33,010 bases of DNA from Pontiellaceae bacterium B1224. Lineage in GTDB: Bacteria > Verrucomicrobiota > Kiritimatiellia > Kiritimatiellales > Pontiellaceae. Every line of letters starts with the position of its first letter. Within the stretch, counting starts at the first letter, position 1. The notes under the pieces are model-generated. The model was not told the DNA's origin. It saw only the letters and a program-made list of their open reading frames with translations, and ran no database searches. Where the stretch lies: NCBI GenBank assembly GCA_029432815.1, contig JAROBA010000050.1:1-33010 (forward strand). The letters are read 5' to 3'. The position numbers and the translations under genes were made by a program. Shown piece by piece: positions 22,100 to 30,090 of this stretch.

Positions 22100-24331
22100 T
22101 TACACCCGCTCTGAGATACCGATGACTCTTCGGAATTCGATGGCTTCGGCCGCCAGCACAAACGCAAGTGGCGGCATTTCTTTGGAGGCTTCCATCAGGT
22201 TGCCGTAATACCGGCCGTATTCTTCATGGGTTTCATCTTCGTTCGGCGGGCGCATGCCCATGAAAACGAGTCCGGCCTCGGTAGAGGACTTGCGGATCAT
22301 ATCGTAAAAGCTCGGCAGGTCTTTAATGAGTACATCGGCTACTGCCGGAATGCGCTGCTCTTCAATAAAGTTTTCGAGCCGTTCTTTTGCGGCATCCCGT
22401 TCGTCTTCCGTATCCACAATCGTTTTAAGAATGAGTTTCGACTGTTTCCAGACCGGACTCTTCTGAATCTGGTAGGCCAGCGTCAGGATTAAACCGATAT
22501 TATCTTTATTGCCGCCCCACCAGACGTGGATCTCTTCGGCTTCCTCGCTGAGCTTTATTTCACTTTCCCGCAACATGATCAGATTGCGCTGGGTGCGATA
22601 CACCAGCTGGATCAGCTCGGCAAAGTCGCTGAAGTTGGAACGATCTTCTGTATCTCCCAGTAGAATCGTATTCGGTACCAGCGGACCGTAGCCATAGGCG
22701 CGAACCAAAGCTTTTGCGCCGGATAGCATATTGGGCGAGGGGAAGATTTTGACCATGGCATCCACCTCCCGTTTCTCGAGATATTCGCGCATGGACGTTT
22801 CCATACTCTGGACTTTTTCGGCCGACCAGTCTTCCACGGGCAGGATGCTCGCCACCGTCAACGCACTGCTGTGCTGGGTCAGCGAATGGGCCATTTCCAC
22901 CAGATGCCAGCGCGATTTCGGCGACCCGCTCAGAGCCATGATGTTTGGCCTCCACGTGCGTTCGTCCGGTTTGAGTTTATTCAAGCGGTGAATGGCAAAA
23001 CGGACCAGCAGGGTGAGAATGCCGTAGCGCATGTCGATCCAGTGCGCATTCAGTCGGCGGCGCTTGACGAGATAAAATACAATGCTGATCGTGGTGATGG
23101 CCACGAGCGTGGCACCGGCGTCGATCATGAGCATCACCGTGAAGCACCCGGCTGCTCCGAGCAGGGAAATGCCGTAATGCACTTTAAATTTCGGCCGCCA
23201 CGACGGGCTTTCAATCAGGCCTTCGAGCCCGGCGGAAAGGTTAAGCAGGCCGTACGAGGTTAGGAAAAACATGGAGAGAATCGGGGCAATCAGATTGAGG
23301 TCGCCCAGCAGAACGGCCGCCATGGCCACGGCAAATGAGATGGCGGTGGCAATGCGCGGGTCGGCTTTATCCTTACCGTATCCCCGGCCGATAAAGCGCG
23401 GGATGATCCGGTCGTGGGCCAGCGCCTGCAACATGCGCGGAGCACCGAGCAACGAGCCGAGCGCGCTGGAAAGAGATGCCGCAAACACCCCGGCCACAAT
23501 GAGCGAACCCCAGCGGGCAATGGAACTCAGAATGTTGAGATCAACCAACAGGATATCGGAATTGTGCACTTTGGCAGAAATGAAGATCGGCAGAATCATA
23601 TAAACCACGTAGCCCACAATAACTGCGGCGAGTGTACCCAGCGGCAGCGATTTTGCAGGATTTTTCAGGTCGCCCGACAGGCCGAGCCCGGCCTCGATTC
23701 CGGTCACTGCCGGGAAGAATACCGCGAAGACCACCCAGAAACTGGCCTTGGGCGGTATGAGCGTTCCTGCGGGAACGGCCACATCGGCCATGTCTGGATT
23801 GCCCATAAAGAGAGAAACCAGTGAGGCACCAATGGCGACAAAAATGAGGAACTGGACCTTCAGCGCTAAGTCGGCGGAGATATAGGCCAGTGCCGTCAGG
23901 GCAATCAGTGTGGCCGCCGAAATTACTTTGGCGGCAATGGCCGGGTCGAGCATGGGAAGCGGGTTGACCACGGCCATTAGGGCTTCAGAAAAACCGGCCA
24001 CATAAAACGCCACGCCGAAGGCCCTCGCAAAAAACAGGGGGAGGCCGATGGCCACGCCGGCCTCCAGACCAAGCGATCGCGAAATGATATAATACGCCCC
24101 GCCGGTGCCGACTTTCATATTGGTCGCCATGGCCGAGATGGAGAGTGCGGTGAAAAACGTGATGGAGGTGGCAATCGTGACAATCAACAACGTGGCCGGA
24201 AGCCCGACGTTACCCAGCACCCAACCGAAGCGCAGATACATGATCACGCCGAAAATCGTTAGAATGCTCGGAGTGAAAACCCCTTTAAACGTTCCAAACG
24301 CATAGCCCTGTTTTTCGATTTGTTCGCCCAT
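22100..24331 (-). CDS. SLC12-type (cation-chloride cotransporter-like) APC permease
   Basis: 743 residues. GVFTPSILTIFGVIMYLRFGWVLGNVGL (about residues 18-45) and KVGTGGAYYIISRSLGLEAGVAIGLPLFFARAFGVAFYV are the core of bacterial Na-K-Cl cotransporter-like APC proteins. Roughly twelve hydrophobic segments run to about residue 415. The soluble C-terminal ~300 residues (ALSGSPKSRWHLVEMAHSL ... GLVFMGMRPP) match the SLC12 C-terminal domain. Substrate is unknown: ion/chloride or amino acid. It is the last gene of the minus-strand transport array. The start lies just after a near-palindrome (24351-24337) whose GAGG may serve as the ribosome site. Confidence 0.85.
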   Translation of the reverse strand: MGEQIEKQGYAFGTFKGVFTPSILTIFGVIMYLRFGWVLGNVGLPATLLIVTIATSITFFTALSISAMATNMKVGTGGAYYIISRSLGLEAGVAIGLPLFFARAFGVAFYVAGFSEALMAVVNPLPMLDPAIAAKVISAATLIALTALAYISADLALKVQFLIFVAIGASLVSLFMGNPDMADVAVPAGTLIPPKASFWVVFAVFFPAVTGIEAGLGLSGDLKNPAKSLPLGTLAAVIVGYVVYMILPIFISAKVHNSDILLVDLNILSSIARWGSLIVAGVFAASLSSALGSLLGAPRMLQALAHDRIIPRFIGRGYGKDKADPRIATAISFAVAMAAVLLGDLNLIAPILSMFFLTSYGLLNLSAGLEGLIESPSWRPKFKVHYGISLLGAAGCFTVMLMIDAGATLVAITTISIVFYLVKRRRLNAHWIDMRYGILTLLVRFAIHRLNKLKPDERTWRPNIMALSGSPKSRWHLVEMAHSLTQHSSALTVASILPVEDWSAEKVQSMETSMREYLEKREVDAMVKIFPSPNMLSGAKALVRAYGYGPLVPNTILLGDTEDRSNFSDFAELIQLVYRTQRNLIMLRESEIKLSEEAEEIHVWWGGNKDNIGLILTLAYQIQKSPVWKQSKLILKTIVDTEDERDAAKERLENFIEEQRIPAVADVLIKDLPSFYDMIRKSSTEAGLVFMGMRPPNEDETHEEYGRYYGNLMEASKEMPPLAFVLAAEAIEFRRVIGISERV

Positions 24332-24336
24332 ATTTT

Positions 24337-24384
24337 TTCCAACCTCTGGATCTGAATTTCCGCGGATGGTTCCAGACCTTGGAA
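24337..24384. repeat. Two dispersed palindromes between the MATE and SLC12-like genes
   Basis: TTCCAGACCTTGGAA (24370-24384) is exact. TTCCAACCTCTGGAT (24337-24351) has one mismatch and, on the minus strand, ends six bases before the SLC12-like start codon with GAGG inside it. Confidence 0.75.
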
Positions 24385-24397
24385 CAAAAGGGAAGCT

Positions 24398-25720
24398 CTA
24401 TCGGAGCTGTCTGCGCGCGATGAAATAGGCGTTTGTGCCGGAGAGCAGATTGCCGGTTGTAATGCCGCCGACGAGCCCGTAGAACCCGAAGAGATGACTG
24501 CCGAACAGACTGAGCGGAATGATGAAAAGGAACACGCGGCAGAGGTTGATGGCCATGACGGGGCGGGGTTTCCCGATGACATTCAGCATTTGACTCGTCC
24601 ACATACTCGTGAGTAGGCCCGTCATGCCGAGGGTGGCAATAATCAGATAGGCCGAGCTCATCCGGATCACTTCGGGGTCGTGACTGAACAGGCTGGAAAG
24701 CGGTCGCGCTGTGGGGAGCAGAATGAGCAGAATAATGCCTGAATAAATGAAAGACAGCCGGTTACTGATTCGACAGGTTTCCTGCACACGGTGGTGGGCC
24801 TCTGCGCCATAGTTGTGGCCAACGAAGGGGACCAGCGCAATGCCGTATGAAATGGCAATGAGCAGAAGAAAGGCTTCGATGCGCGTTCCGGTGGCCATGG
24901 CCGCAACGGCCTGCACGCCGCCAGCGCCGGCGGCCAGGCGAATGTAAACTCCCTGTGCAATCGGGTTGAGGGCCTGTGTCAGCGCGGCCGGAATGCCCAG
25001 CCGTATAATTTCTTTCCACGAGCGAAGCAGTTCCGTGATGTGCGGGCGGGTCCAGTCGATCAGCTGATGTTTGAAATGCAGGAAGCTCAGCGAGGCCGTC
25101 ATGGCAACAATACGTGCAATGATGGTGGCCAGTGCAGCACCCTGCATTCCCATGCTTGGAAAGGGGCCCCAACCGAAAATCAGAATCGGATCAAGAATGA
25201 TGTTCATAATGGCGGCAACGCACATGACGATCATCGGGCGTTTAACATCGCCGGCCGCACGCAGGCAGCCGTCGCTGACGGGAGGCATAATGGCGGCCAC
25301 CGCGCCGATATACCAGATGGCCATGTAGTCCTTCACTAAATTCAGAATATGCCCTTCAGCCCCGAGTAGACTGAAGAGCGGGGTCATGGTCAGCAGGCCA
25401 ACAACGCTGACGATCAGCGTACCGGCAATGGTCAGGGTGATGCCGTCCGAAACCGTGCGGGCTGCGAGGGTTTTATTGCCGGCACCGAGTGCGCGGGTGA
25501 TGATGGATGCCGCTCCTGATGAAAAGCCGATGGCCAGCGAGCCGACAATCATCACCACCGCAAAGGTGAATCCCATCGCCGCCAGCTCGTCGGTCCCAAG
25601 CCGGGAGACAAACCAGGTGTCGGTTAGGTTGAACACCATGATGGCAAACATGCCTCCAATGCTTGGAAGCGTCAGCCGGGTGAGGTGTTTTAAAACACTG
25701 CCTTTAAGAAGATGGCTCAT
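24398..25720 (-). CDS. MATE family efflux pump
   Basis: 440 residues, the usual MATE length, with twelve hydrophobic segments. LTLPSIGGMFAIMVFNLTDTWFVSRLGTDELAAMGFTFAV (residues 16-55) and a matching mid-protein LGIPAALTQALNPIAQGVYIRLAAGAGG give the twofold MatE domains. It probably exports cationic drugs or metabolites using Na+ or H+. It lies 60 bp downstream of the RND pump gene in the same direction. Two near-palindromes are in the coding sequence (25654-25668, LPSIG; 25147-25161, FPSMG). Confidence 0.92.
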   Translation of the reverse strand: MSHLLKGSVLKHLTRLTLPSIGGMFAIMVFNLTDTWFVSRLGTDELAAMGFTFAVVMIVGSLAIGFSSGAASIITRALGAGNKTLAARTVSDGITLTIAGTLIVSVVGLLTMTPLFSLLGAEGHILNLVKDYMAIWYIGAVAAIMPPVSDGCLRAAGDVKRPMIVMCVAAIMNIILDPILIFGWGPFPSMGMQGAALATIIARIVAMTASLSFLHFKHQLIDWTRPHITELLRSWKEIIRLGIPAALTQALNPIAQGVYIRLAAGAGGVQAVAAMATGTRIEAFLLLIAISYGIALVPFVGHNYGAEAHHRVQETCRISNRLSFIYSGIILLILLPTARPLSSLFSHDPEVIRMSSAYLIIATLGMTGLLTSMWTSQMLNVIGKPRPVMAINLCRVFLFIIPLSLFGSHLFGFYGLVGGITTGNLLSGTNAYFIARRQLR

Positions 25721-25725
25721 GATAG

Positions 25726-25780
25726 ACGTGACAAGTGACCCGTGAAACGTGACCGAAAATCAGGCCTCACGTATCAATCG
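25726..25780. repeat. Heptamer array between RND and MATE genes
   Basis: Four degenerate 7-bp units, ACGTGAC, AAGTGAC, CCGTGAA and ACGTGAC (25726-25753), are followed by roughly complementary units in inverse order (TCACGTA, TCAATCG, TTACG, to 25785). The gap could fold imperfectly between the two pump genes. Confidence 0.6.
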
Positions 25781-28700
25781 TTACGCTTTGCCTTTAAACA
25801 GTCGGCCGATGTCTTCGAGGATCATGATCAGCGAAGGGATCAGAATGAGGGTAATGCCGGTGGCGAACAGGATGCCGAACCCGAGCGAGATGGCCATTGG
25901 AATCAAGAACCGCGCTTGGCGCGACGTTTCGAGAATCATCGGCATCAGCCCGAAGAAGGTTGTGAGGGTGGTCAGGATGATCGGCCGGAAGCGCTGAATA
26001 CCCGAGGCCAATACCGCGTCGTGCATATCCATTCCTTCCCGTCGTTTCTGGTTGGCGAAGTCGATGAATACCAACGAGTCGTTCACCACCACACCGGAGA
26101 GAGCCACTACACCGAACAGGCTCATCAGACTGAGCGTATATCCCAGCAGGAGATGGCCCGCCACGGCTCCGACGACCCCGAACGGGATCGAGACCATAAT
26201 GATCATGGGTTGCCAGTAGCTTTTGAAGGGAATGGCCAGCAAGACATAAATCATGATGAGTGCGGTAAGCAGTCCGGTAATAAGTCCGCCGACGCTTTCG
26301 CGCTGATCGGCCTGGCGTCCTTCAAAGGAATAGGAAAGTCCACTGTGTCGTTGCATCAGATCGGGGAGAATCTCATGGGTCAGGACGGTCAGCATCTGCG
26401 GCACCTGATCACGTGGTTTAATGTCGGAAGAAACCGTTATTACGCGGCGTCCATCGCGCCGGCTGATAGTGGTATACGCTCGGCCGCGCTCTATGTTCAC
26501 GACTTCCCGCAGGGGAACCTCGGTTCCTGCAGGAGTGCGCACAATCATTTCCTCCAGACTGAACTCCGTATCGCGTTCCACTTCCGGCAGGCGCACCATC
26601 ACCTTGATCTCGTTGCGGCCCCGCTGCTGACGGATTGCTTCCGAGCCGTAGTAGGAGTTCCGAACCTGCCGCGCAATTTCGGTGGAGGTCAGCCCCAGGC
26701 TGCGACCTTCATCATTAATCGAAAAGTCGATCTGTGGTTTGCCGGGCGTGAAGCCGTCGTCGATATCGAGCACCATGGGATAGGCGCTTAGTGCTTCCGC
26801 CAATTCTTTGCTGGCCACTTCCAGAACATTCATATCACGATGGGAAAGATCCACCGTCAAGGCATCGGACCCGCCGCCCGGACCACCGGAGTCGGCGCGG
26901 AAGCGAATGTTTTTTAGTCCACTGATCGATCCGGTGGCTTCGCGCCAGCGGTCGGCAAATTTCTGAGTGGAAAGGGGGCGGCTGTCGGCATCAAGCAGTT
27001 CATAGGAAATGTTTGCCACATGGCCACCGGACGGGCCGCTGCGGCTGGCAGCACCAATGGTTGAGATGACGCCTTTCACGATGGGCTTGCCATACTCTGC
27101 TTCAATTTCCGCAATCACTTTTTCACCGGCGGCCATCACCCGGTCATGCACCTTCTGTGTGTTTTCCACCGGTGCGCCGTAGGGCAGGGTGAAGCTGCAC
27201 ATGGCAATATCGGATTCCACGCTGGGAAACAGTTCAAAACCCATGCGTCCGCTTTTCACATAGCCGAGCGTTACAATCAGAACCACGATGCCAATGCTGA
27301 GCGTGATATAGCGGAAGTGCAGCACCTGATCCAGAAACGGGCCGTAGATATCCCGGACAAAATGAGTAAACTTCTGGCTGAACCGCTGCTGCAGCCGATG
27401 CAGCATATGCGGGTTCTTAAGATCTTTCTGATGCGCCAGATGGGCGGGCAGAATATAGAGTGCTTCCACGAGGGAAATGAGGAATGTTGTGCACACAATC
27501 AGCGGAATATGCCGGAAGAATTTACCCATCACACCCGGCACAAAATAGAGCGGCATGAAGGCAACAATGTTGGTGAGAATACTGAAGGTGACCGGCACGG
27601 CAATCTGACGGGCGCCCGCAATCGCCGCCTGTATGAACGGCATGCCGTCCTGATGTTTGTGGTAAATATTTTCACCCACTACAATGGCGTCATCCACCAC
27701 AATCCCCAGCGCAATCAGAAACGCAAACATGGTGATCATGTTCAGGCTCACATCCATCGGCCCCATGAAGAGGAAGGTGCCGAGAAAGGAAATCGGAATA
27801 CCCAGCATCACCCAGAAGGCCAGCCGCATTTCCAGAAAAAGACCGAGCAGAACGAAAACCAGTACGAGGCCCATGGCGCCGTTTTTCAGGAGCAGATTCA
27901 TGCGGCCGCGGAACGAGTCTGCCCGATTGTTCCAAAGGGTGAAATCCACGCCGTCCGGCATGGTGGCCTCCAGTTCTTCCAGCACGCCGATCACAGCTTG
28001 TTCGACAGAGATCGGCGTCTCTTTTCCCACCCGGTAGGCCGTCATGGTCATGGCCGGCTTCCCGTTGAAATAGGTGAATTTATCCGACTCGTCAAAGTTG
28101 TCGCGGATCTCCGCAATATCCTCCAGCAGCACGCGTGTTCCATCGGTGGTGGTGATGATAGGAATATTTTCAAATTCACGGCCGAGATCGCGGCGGTCTT
28201 TCACGCGTACGAGAATTTCGCCGGACGTAGTTTTCATGCCGCCGCCCGGAAGTTCCACGGAGCTGCGTGAAATAATATCCGAAACATCCTGCAGCGATAA
28301 ATTGAGTTCGCGCAGTTTGGCCTGCGGAATTTCAATGGCAATTTCGTAGCTCCGAACATTGGAAAGTTCCAGCTGGGTCACTCCTTTGGAAGCCAGCAGG
28401 GCATCGCGTGTTTGTTCGGTCAGCTCGCGCAGTACTGTTTCGGAAACATCGGCTGAAACAATAATATCCATCACCGATCGGGTTAAGGTGGCCGCACTGA
28501 TGACGGGTTCTTCTGCATCGAGCGGGAAGGTGCGAATACGATCCACCTGATTGCGCACGTCGTCCGTAACAATGTTGACGTTGTATCCTTCCAGAATATC
28601 AACAGAGACCGTTCCGCTGCCCTCATTCGCATCGGAGTATACCTTTTTCACCCCGTCAATGCCGCGCACCGCTTCTTCGATGGCGAGCAGAATGCCCTGT

Positions 28701-28903
28701 TCCACTTCCTGCGGGCTGGCACCGGGATAGGATACACTGATGTTCACAAAGTCCATTTGGGCCTGCGGCAGAAACTCCTGCTTAATCTGCGTGGCTGCAA
28801 AAATACCGCCGCCCAGCAGAACCACCATCAGGATATTGGCTGCGACGATGTTGTTGGCCATCCATGCAATCGGGCCGCGCTTCTGTTCTAAATCAGTTGT
28901 CAT
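25781..28903 (-). CDS. RND efflux pump inner-membrane subunit (AcrB/HAE1-like)
   Basis: 1040 residues, the normal RND size. The N-terminal helix is NIVAANILMVVLLGGGIFA, followed by the porter domain (VSYPGASPQEVEQGILLAIEEAVRGIDGVKKVYS). ALGIVVDDAIVVGENI (TM4) carries the proton-relay Asp pair. GVVALSGVVVNDSLVFIDFANQKRREG is the equivalent TM10 segment. Twelve transmembrane helices and two periplasmic loops form the homotrimeric drug/proton antiporter. Substrate is not predictable. It follows the adaptor gene by 33 bp, with a one-mismatch palindrome at 28919-28905 ending one base before its ATG. Confidence 0.95.
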   Translation of the reverse strand: MTTDLEQKRGPIAWMANNIVAANILMVVLLGGGIFAATQIKQEFLPQAQMDFVNISVSYPGASPQEVEQGILLAIEEAVRGIDGVKKVYSDANEGSGTVSVDILEGYNVNIVTDDVRNQVDRIRTFPLDAEEPVISAATLTRSVMDIIVSADVSETVLRELTEQTRDALLASKGVTQLELSNVRSYEIAIEIPQAKLRELNLSLQDVSDIISRSSVELPGGGMKTTSGEILVRVKDRRDLGREFENIPIITTTDGTRVLLEDIAEIRDNFDESDKFTYFNGKPAMTMTAYRVGKETPISVEQAVIGVLEELEATMPDGVDFTLWNNRADSFRGRMNLLLKNGAMGLVLVFVLLGLFLEMRLAFWVMLGIPISFLGTFLFMGPMDVSLNMITMFAFLIALGIVVDDAIVVGENIYHKHQDGMPFIQAAIAGARQIAVPVTFSILTNIVAFMPLYFVPGVMGKFFRHIPLIVCTTFLISLVEALYILPAHLAHQKDLKNPHMLHRLQQRFSQKFTHFVRDIYGPFLDQVLHFRYITLSIGIVVLIVTLGYVKSGRMGFELFPSVESDIAMCSFTLPYGAPVENTQKVHDRVMAAGEKVIAEIEAEYGKPIVKGVISTIGAASRSGPSGGHVANISYELLDADSRPLSTQKFADRWREATGSISGLKNIRFRADSGGPGGGSDALTVDLSHRDMNVLEVASKELAEALSAYPMVLDIDDGFTPGKPQIDFSINDEGRSLGLTSTEIARQVRNSYYGSEAIRQQRGRNEIKVMVRLPEVERDTEFSLEEMIVRTPAGTEVPLREVVNIERGRAYTTISRRDGRRVITVSSDIKPRDQVPQMLTVLTHEILPDLMQRHSGLSYSFEGRQADQRESVGGLITGLLTALIMIYVLLAIPFKSYWQPMIIMVSIPFGVVGAVAGHLLLGYTLSLMSLFGVVALSGVVVNDSLVFIDFANQKRREGMDMHDAVLASGIQRFRPIILTTLTTFFGLMPMILETSRQARFLIPMAISLGFGILFATGITLILIPSLIMILEDIGRLFKGKA

Positions 28904-28904
28904 T

Positions 28905-28919
28905 TTCCAAGCCTCGGAA
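28905..28919. repeat. Near-palindrome at the RND pump ribosome site
   Basis: On the minus strand TTCCGAGGCTTGGAA ends one base before the ATG. Its GAGG lies eight bases from that ATG, a good Shine-Dalgarno position. It has one mismatch to the consensus. Confidence 0.65.
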
Positions 28920-28936
28920 ATCAGTTTCGATGAAAA

Positions 28937-30088
28937 TTATTTATTGGTTTCTGCAGGCGTGCCCGTGTTCACATCCATTTCGTTAATCGGGGTGTTGATA
29001 TCCGAAATGATGATTTGATCGCCGTTATTCAAACCGTCGCGAAAGAGAACCTGATCGGCATCGCGCCAGAGCACTTCAACCTCGCGGATTGCCAGTTTCT
29101 GATCGTCGGTGGCAATCCACACCACGGAGCCTTCCCGCAGTGAATTACGCGGAATGGAAAAGACCTCTTCAAGTTCGGTTCCATCGATGATCGTCTGCAC
29201 AAATTCGCCGAGCAGCAGCGGTTTCTTATCGGCATTTTCCGGTGTTAAACAGAGCGGGTCTTTCACCTCAACCAGCAGGCGCGCCATGCGTCCCTTCTCT
29301 TCAAGACTACCCATGAGTTTAATCACAGTGCCCGTGCGAACCGCACCGCTCATCGATTGAATTTCAACCGAGCTTCCGGGAATGGTGACCCAGCTCAATC
29401 GATCAACCGGAATGGAAATGGTAATCCAGTAGGCATCGGTTCCAATGAGCTCTCCGAGTTGGGAGGTCAGGTTGGCCTGCGAACCGATATTGACATTTCG
29501 GTCCAGCACCAGCGCATTGAACGGGGCGGTGAGTTCCGTGCGCTCCAGATTAACCTGCGCTCGTTTTAGAGCCGCTTCCGCCGCTTTCAATGCGGCTTCA
29601 TCGGCGGCAAGGTGCGGTTTGCGCAACGCGAGTTCCTTTTCGAGGTCGGACGCATCGTCATACTTCAGCAATTCCCATTCGCGTTTAGCCACTTCCTGTC
29701 GCCCGAGCTCCTGTTTGTAGGAAAATCGTGCCGTCTCCAGTTTTGATTCTGCATCGGCCAGCGCGAGTTCATAGTCCACCGGATCGATGGTCAGAATCGA
29801 TTCGCCCTTTTTCAGTATTCCTCCGTCAATAAAGTTCGGCGACATGGAAACCACTTCGCCGGAAATACGCGATTGCAACTGAATCAATTCCGCCGGGGTG
29901 ACGGTTCCCGTGAGCTGCAGCTGCACAACTTCGGTGGTGGCCATCAGGGTCTGGGTTTCCACCAGCGGGGCCATTTTCGGCGGCACCTTTTTTTCAGCTT
30001 TCGGGGCGCTGGCAATGAGCACTTTTGCGATGACAATACCGCCGACAATCAATACAACACAGATGATGGCTTTAAGAAGTTTAGACAT
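28937..30088 (-). CDS. RND periplasmic adaptor (membrane fusion protein)
   Basis: 383 residues. An N-terminal helix (LLKAIICVVLIVGGIVIAKVLIA) anchors it. RISGEVVSMSPNFIDGGILKKGESILTIDPVDYELALADAESKL is the lipoyl half-motif leading into a helical hairpin (about residues 105-195). NLERTELTAPFNALVLDRNVNIGSQA is the second lipoyl half. A beta-barrel and membrane-proximal domain complete it. It bridges the RND pump and the outer-membrane channel. Its ATG lies two bases after the stop of the channel gene. Confidence 0.93.
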   Translation of the reverse strand: MSKLLKAIICVVLIVGGIVIAKVLIASAPKAEKKVPPKMAPLVETQTLMATTEVVQLQLTGTVTPAELIQLQSRISGEVVSMSPNFIDGGILKKGESILTIDPVDYELALADAESKLETARFSYKQELGRQEVAKREWELLKYDDASDLEKELALRKPHLAADEAALKAAEAALKRAQVNLERTELTAPFNALVLDRNVNIGSQANLTSQLGELIGTDAYWITISIPVDRLSWVTIPGSSVEIQSMSGAVRTGTVIKLMGSLEEKGRMARLLVEVKDPLCLTPENADKKPLLLGEFVQTIIDGTELEEVFSIPRNSLREGSVVWIATDDQKLAIREVEVLWRDADQVLFRDGLNNGDQIIISDINTPINEMDVNTGTPAETNK

Positions 30089-30090
30089 GG

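Noticed and set aside
25742-28270. Long forward frames of 349 and 374 residues opposite the RND pump gene
   Set aside because: They are shadows of the well-supported reverse-strand RND gene, with His/Gln/Arg-rich composition and no recognisable domain.
28350-28364. CTCCGAACATTGGAA in the RND gene as a copy
   Set aside because: It has two mismatches to the arms; at that level chance matches are expected.
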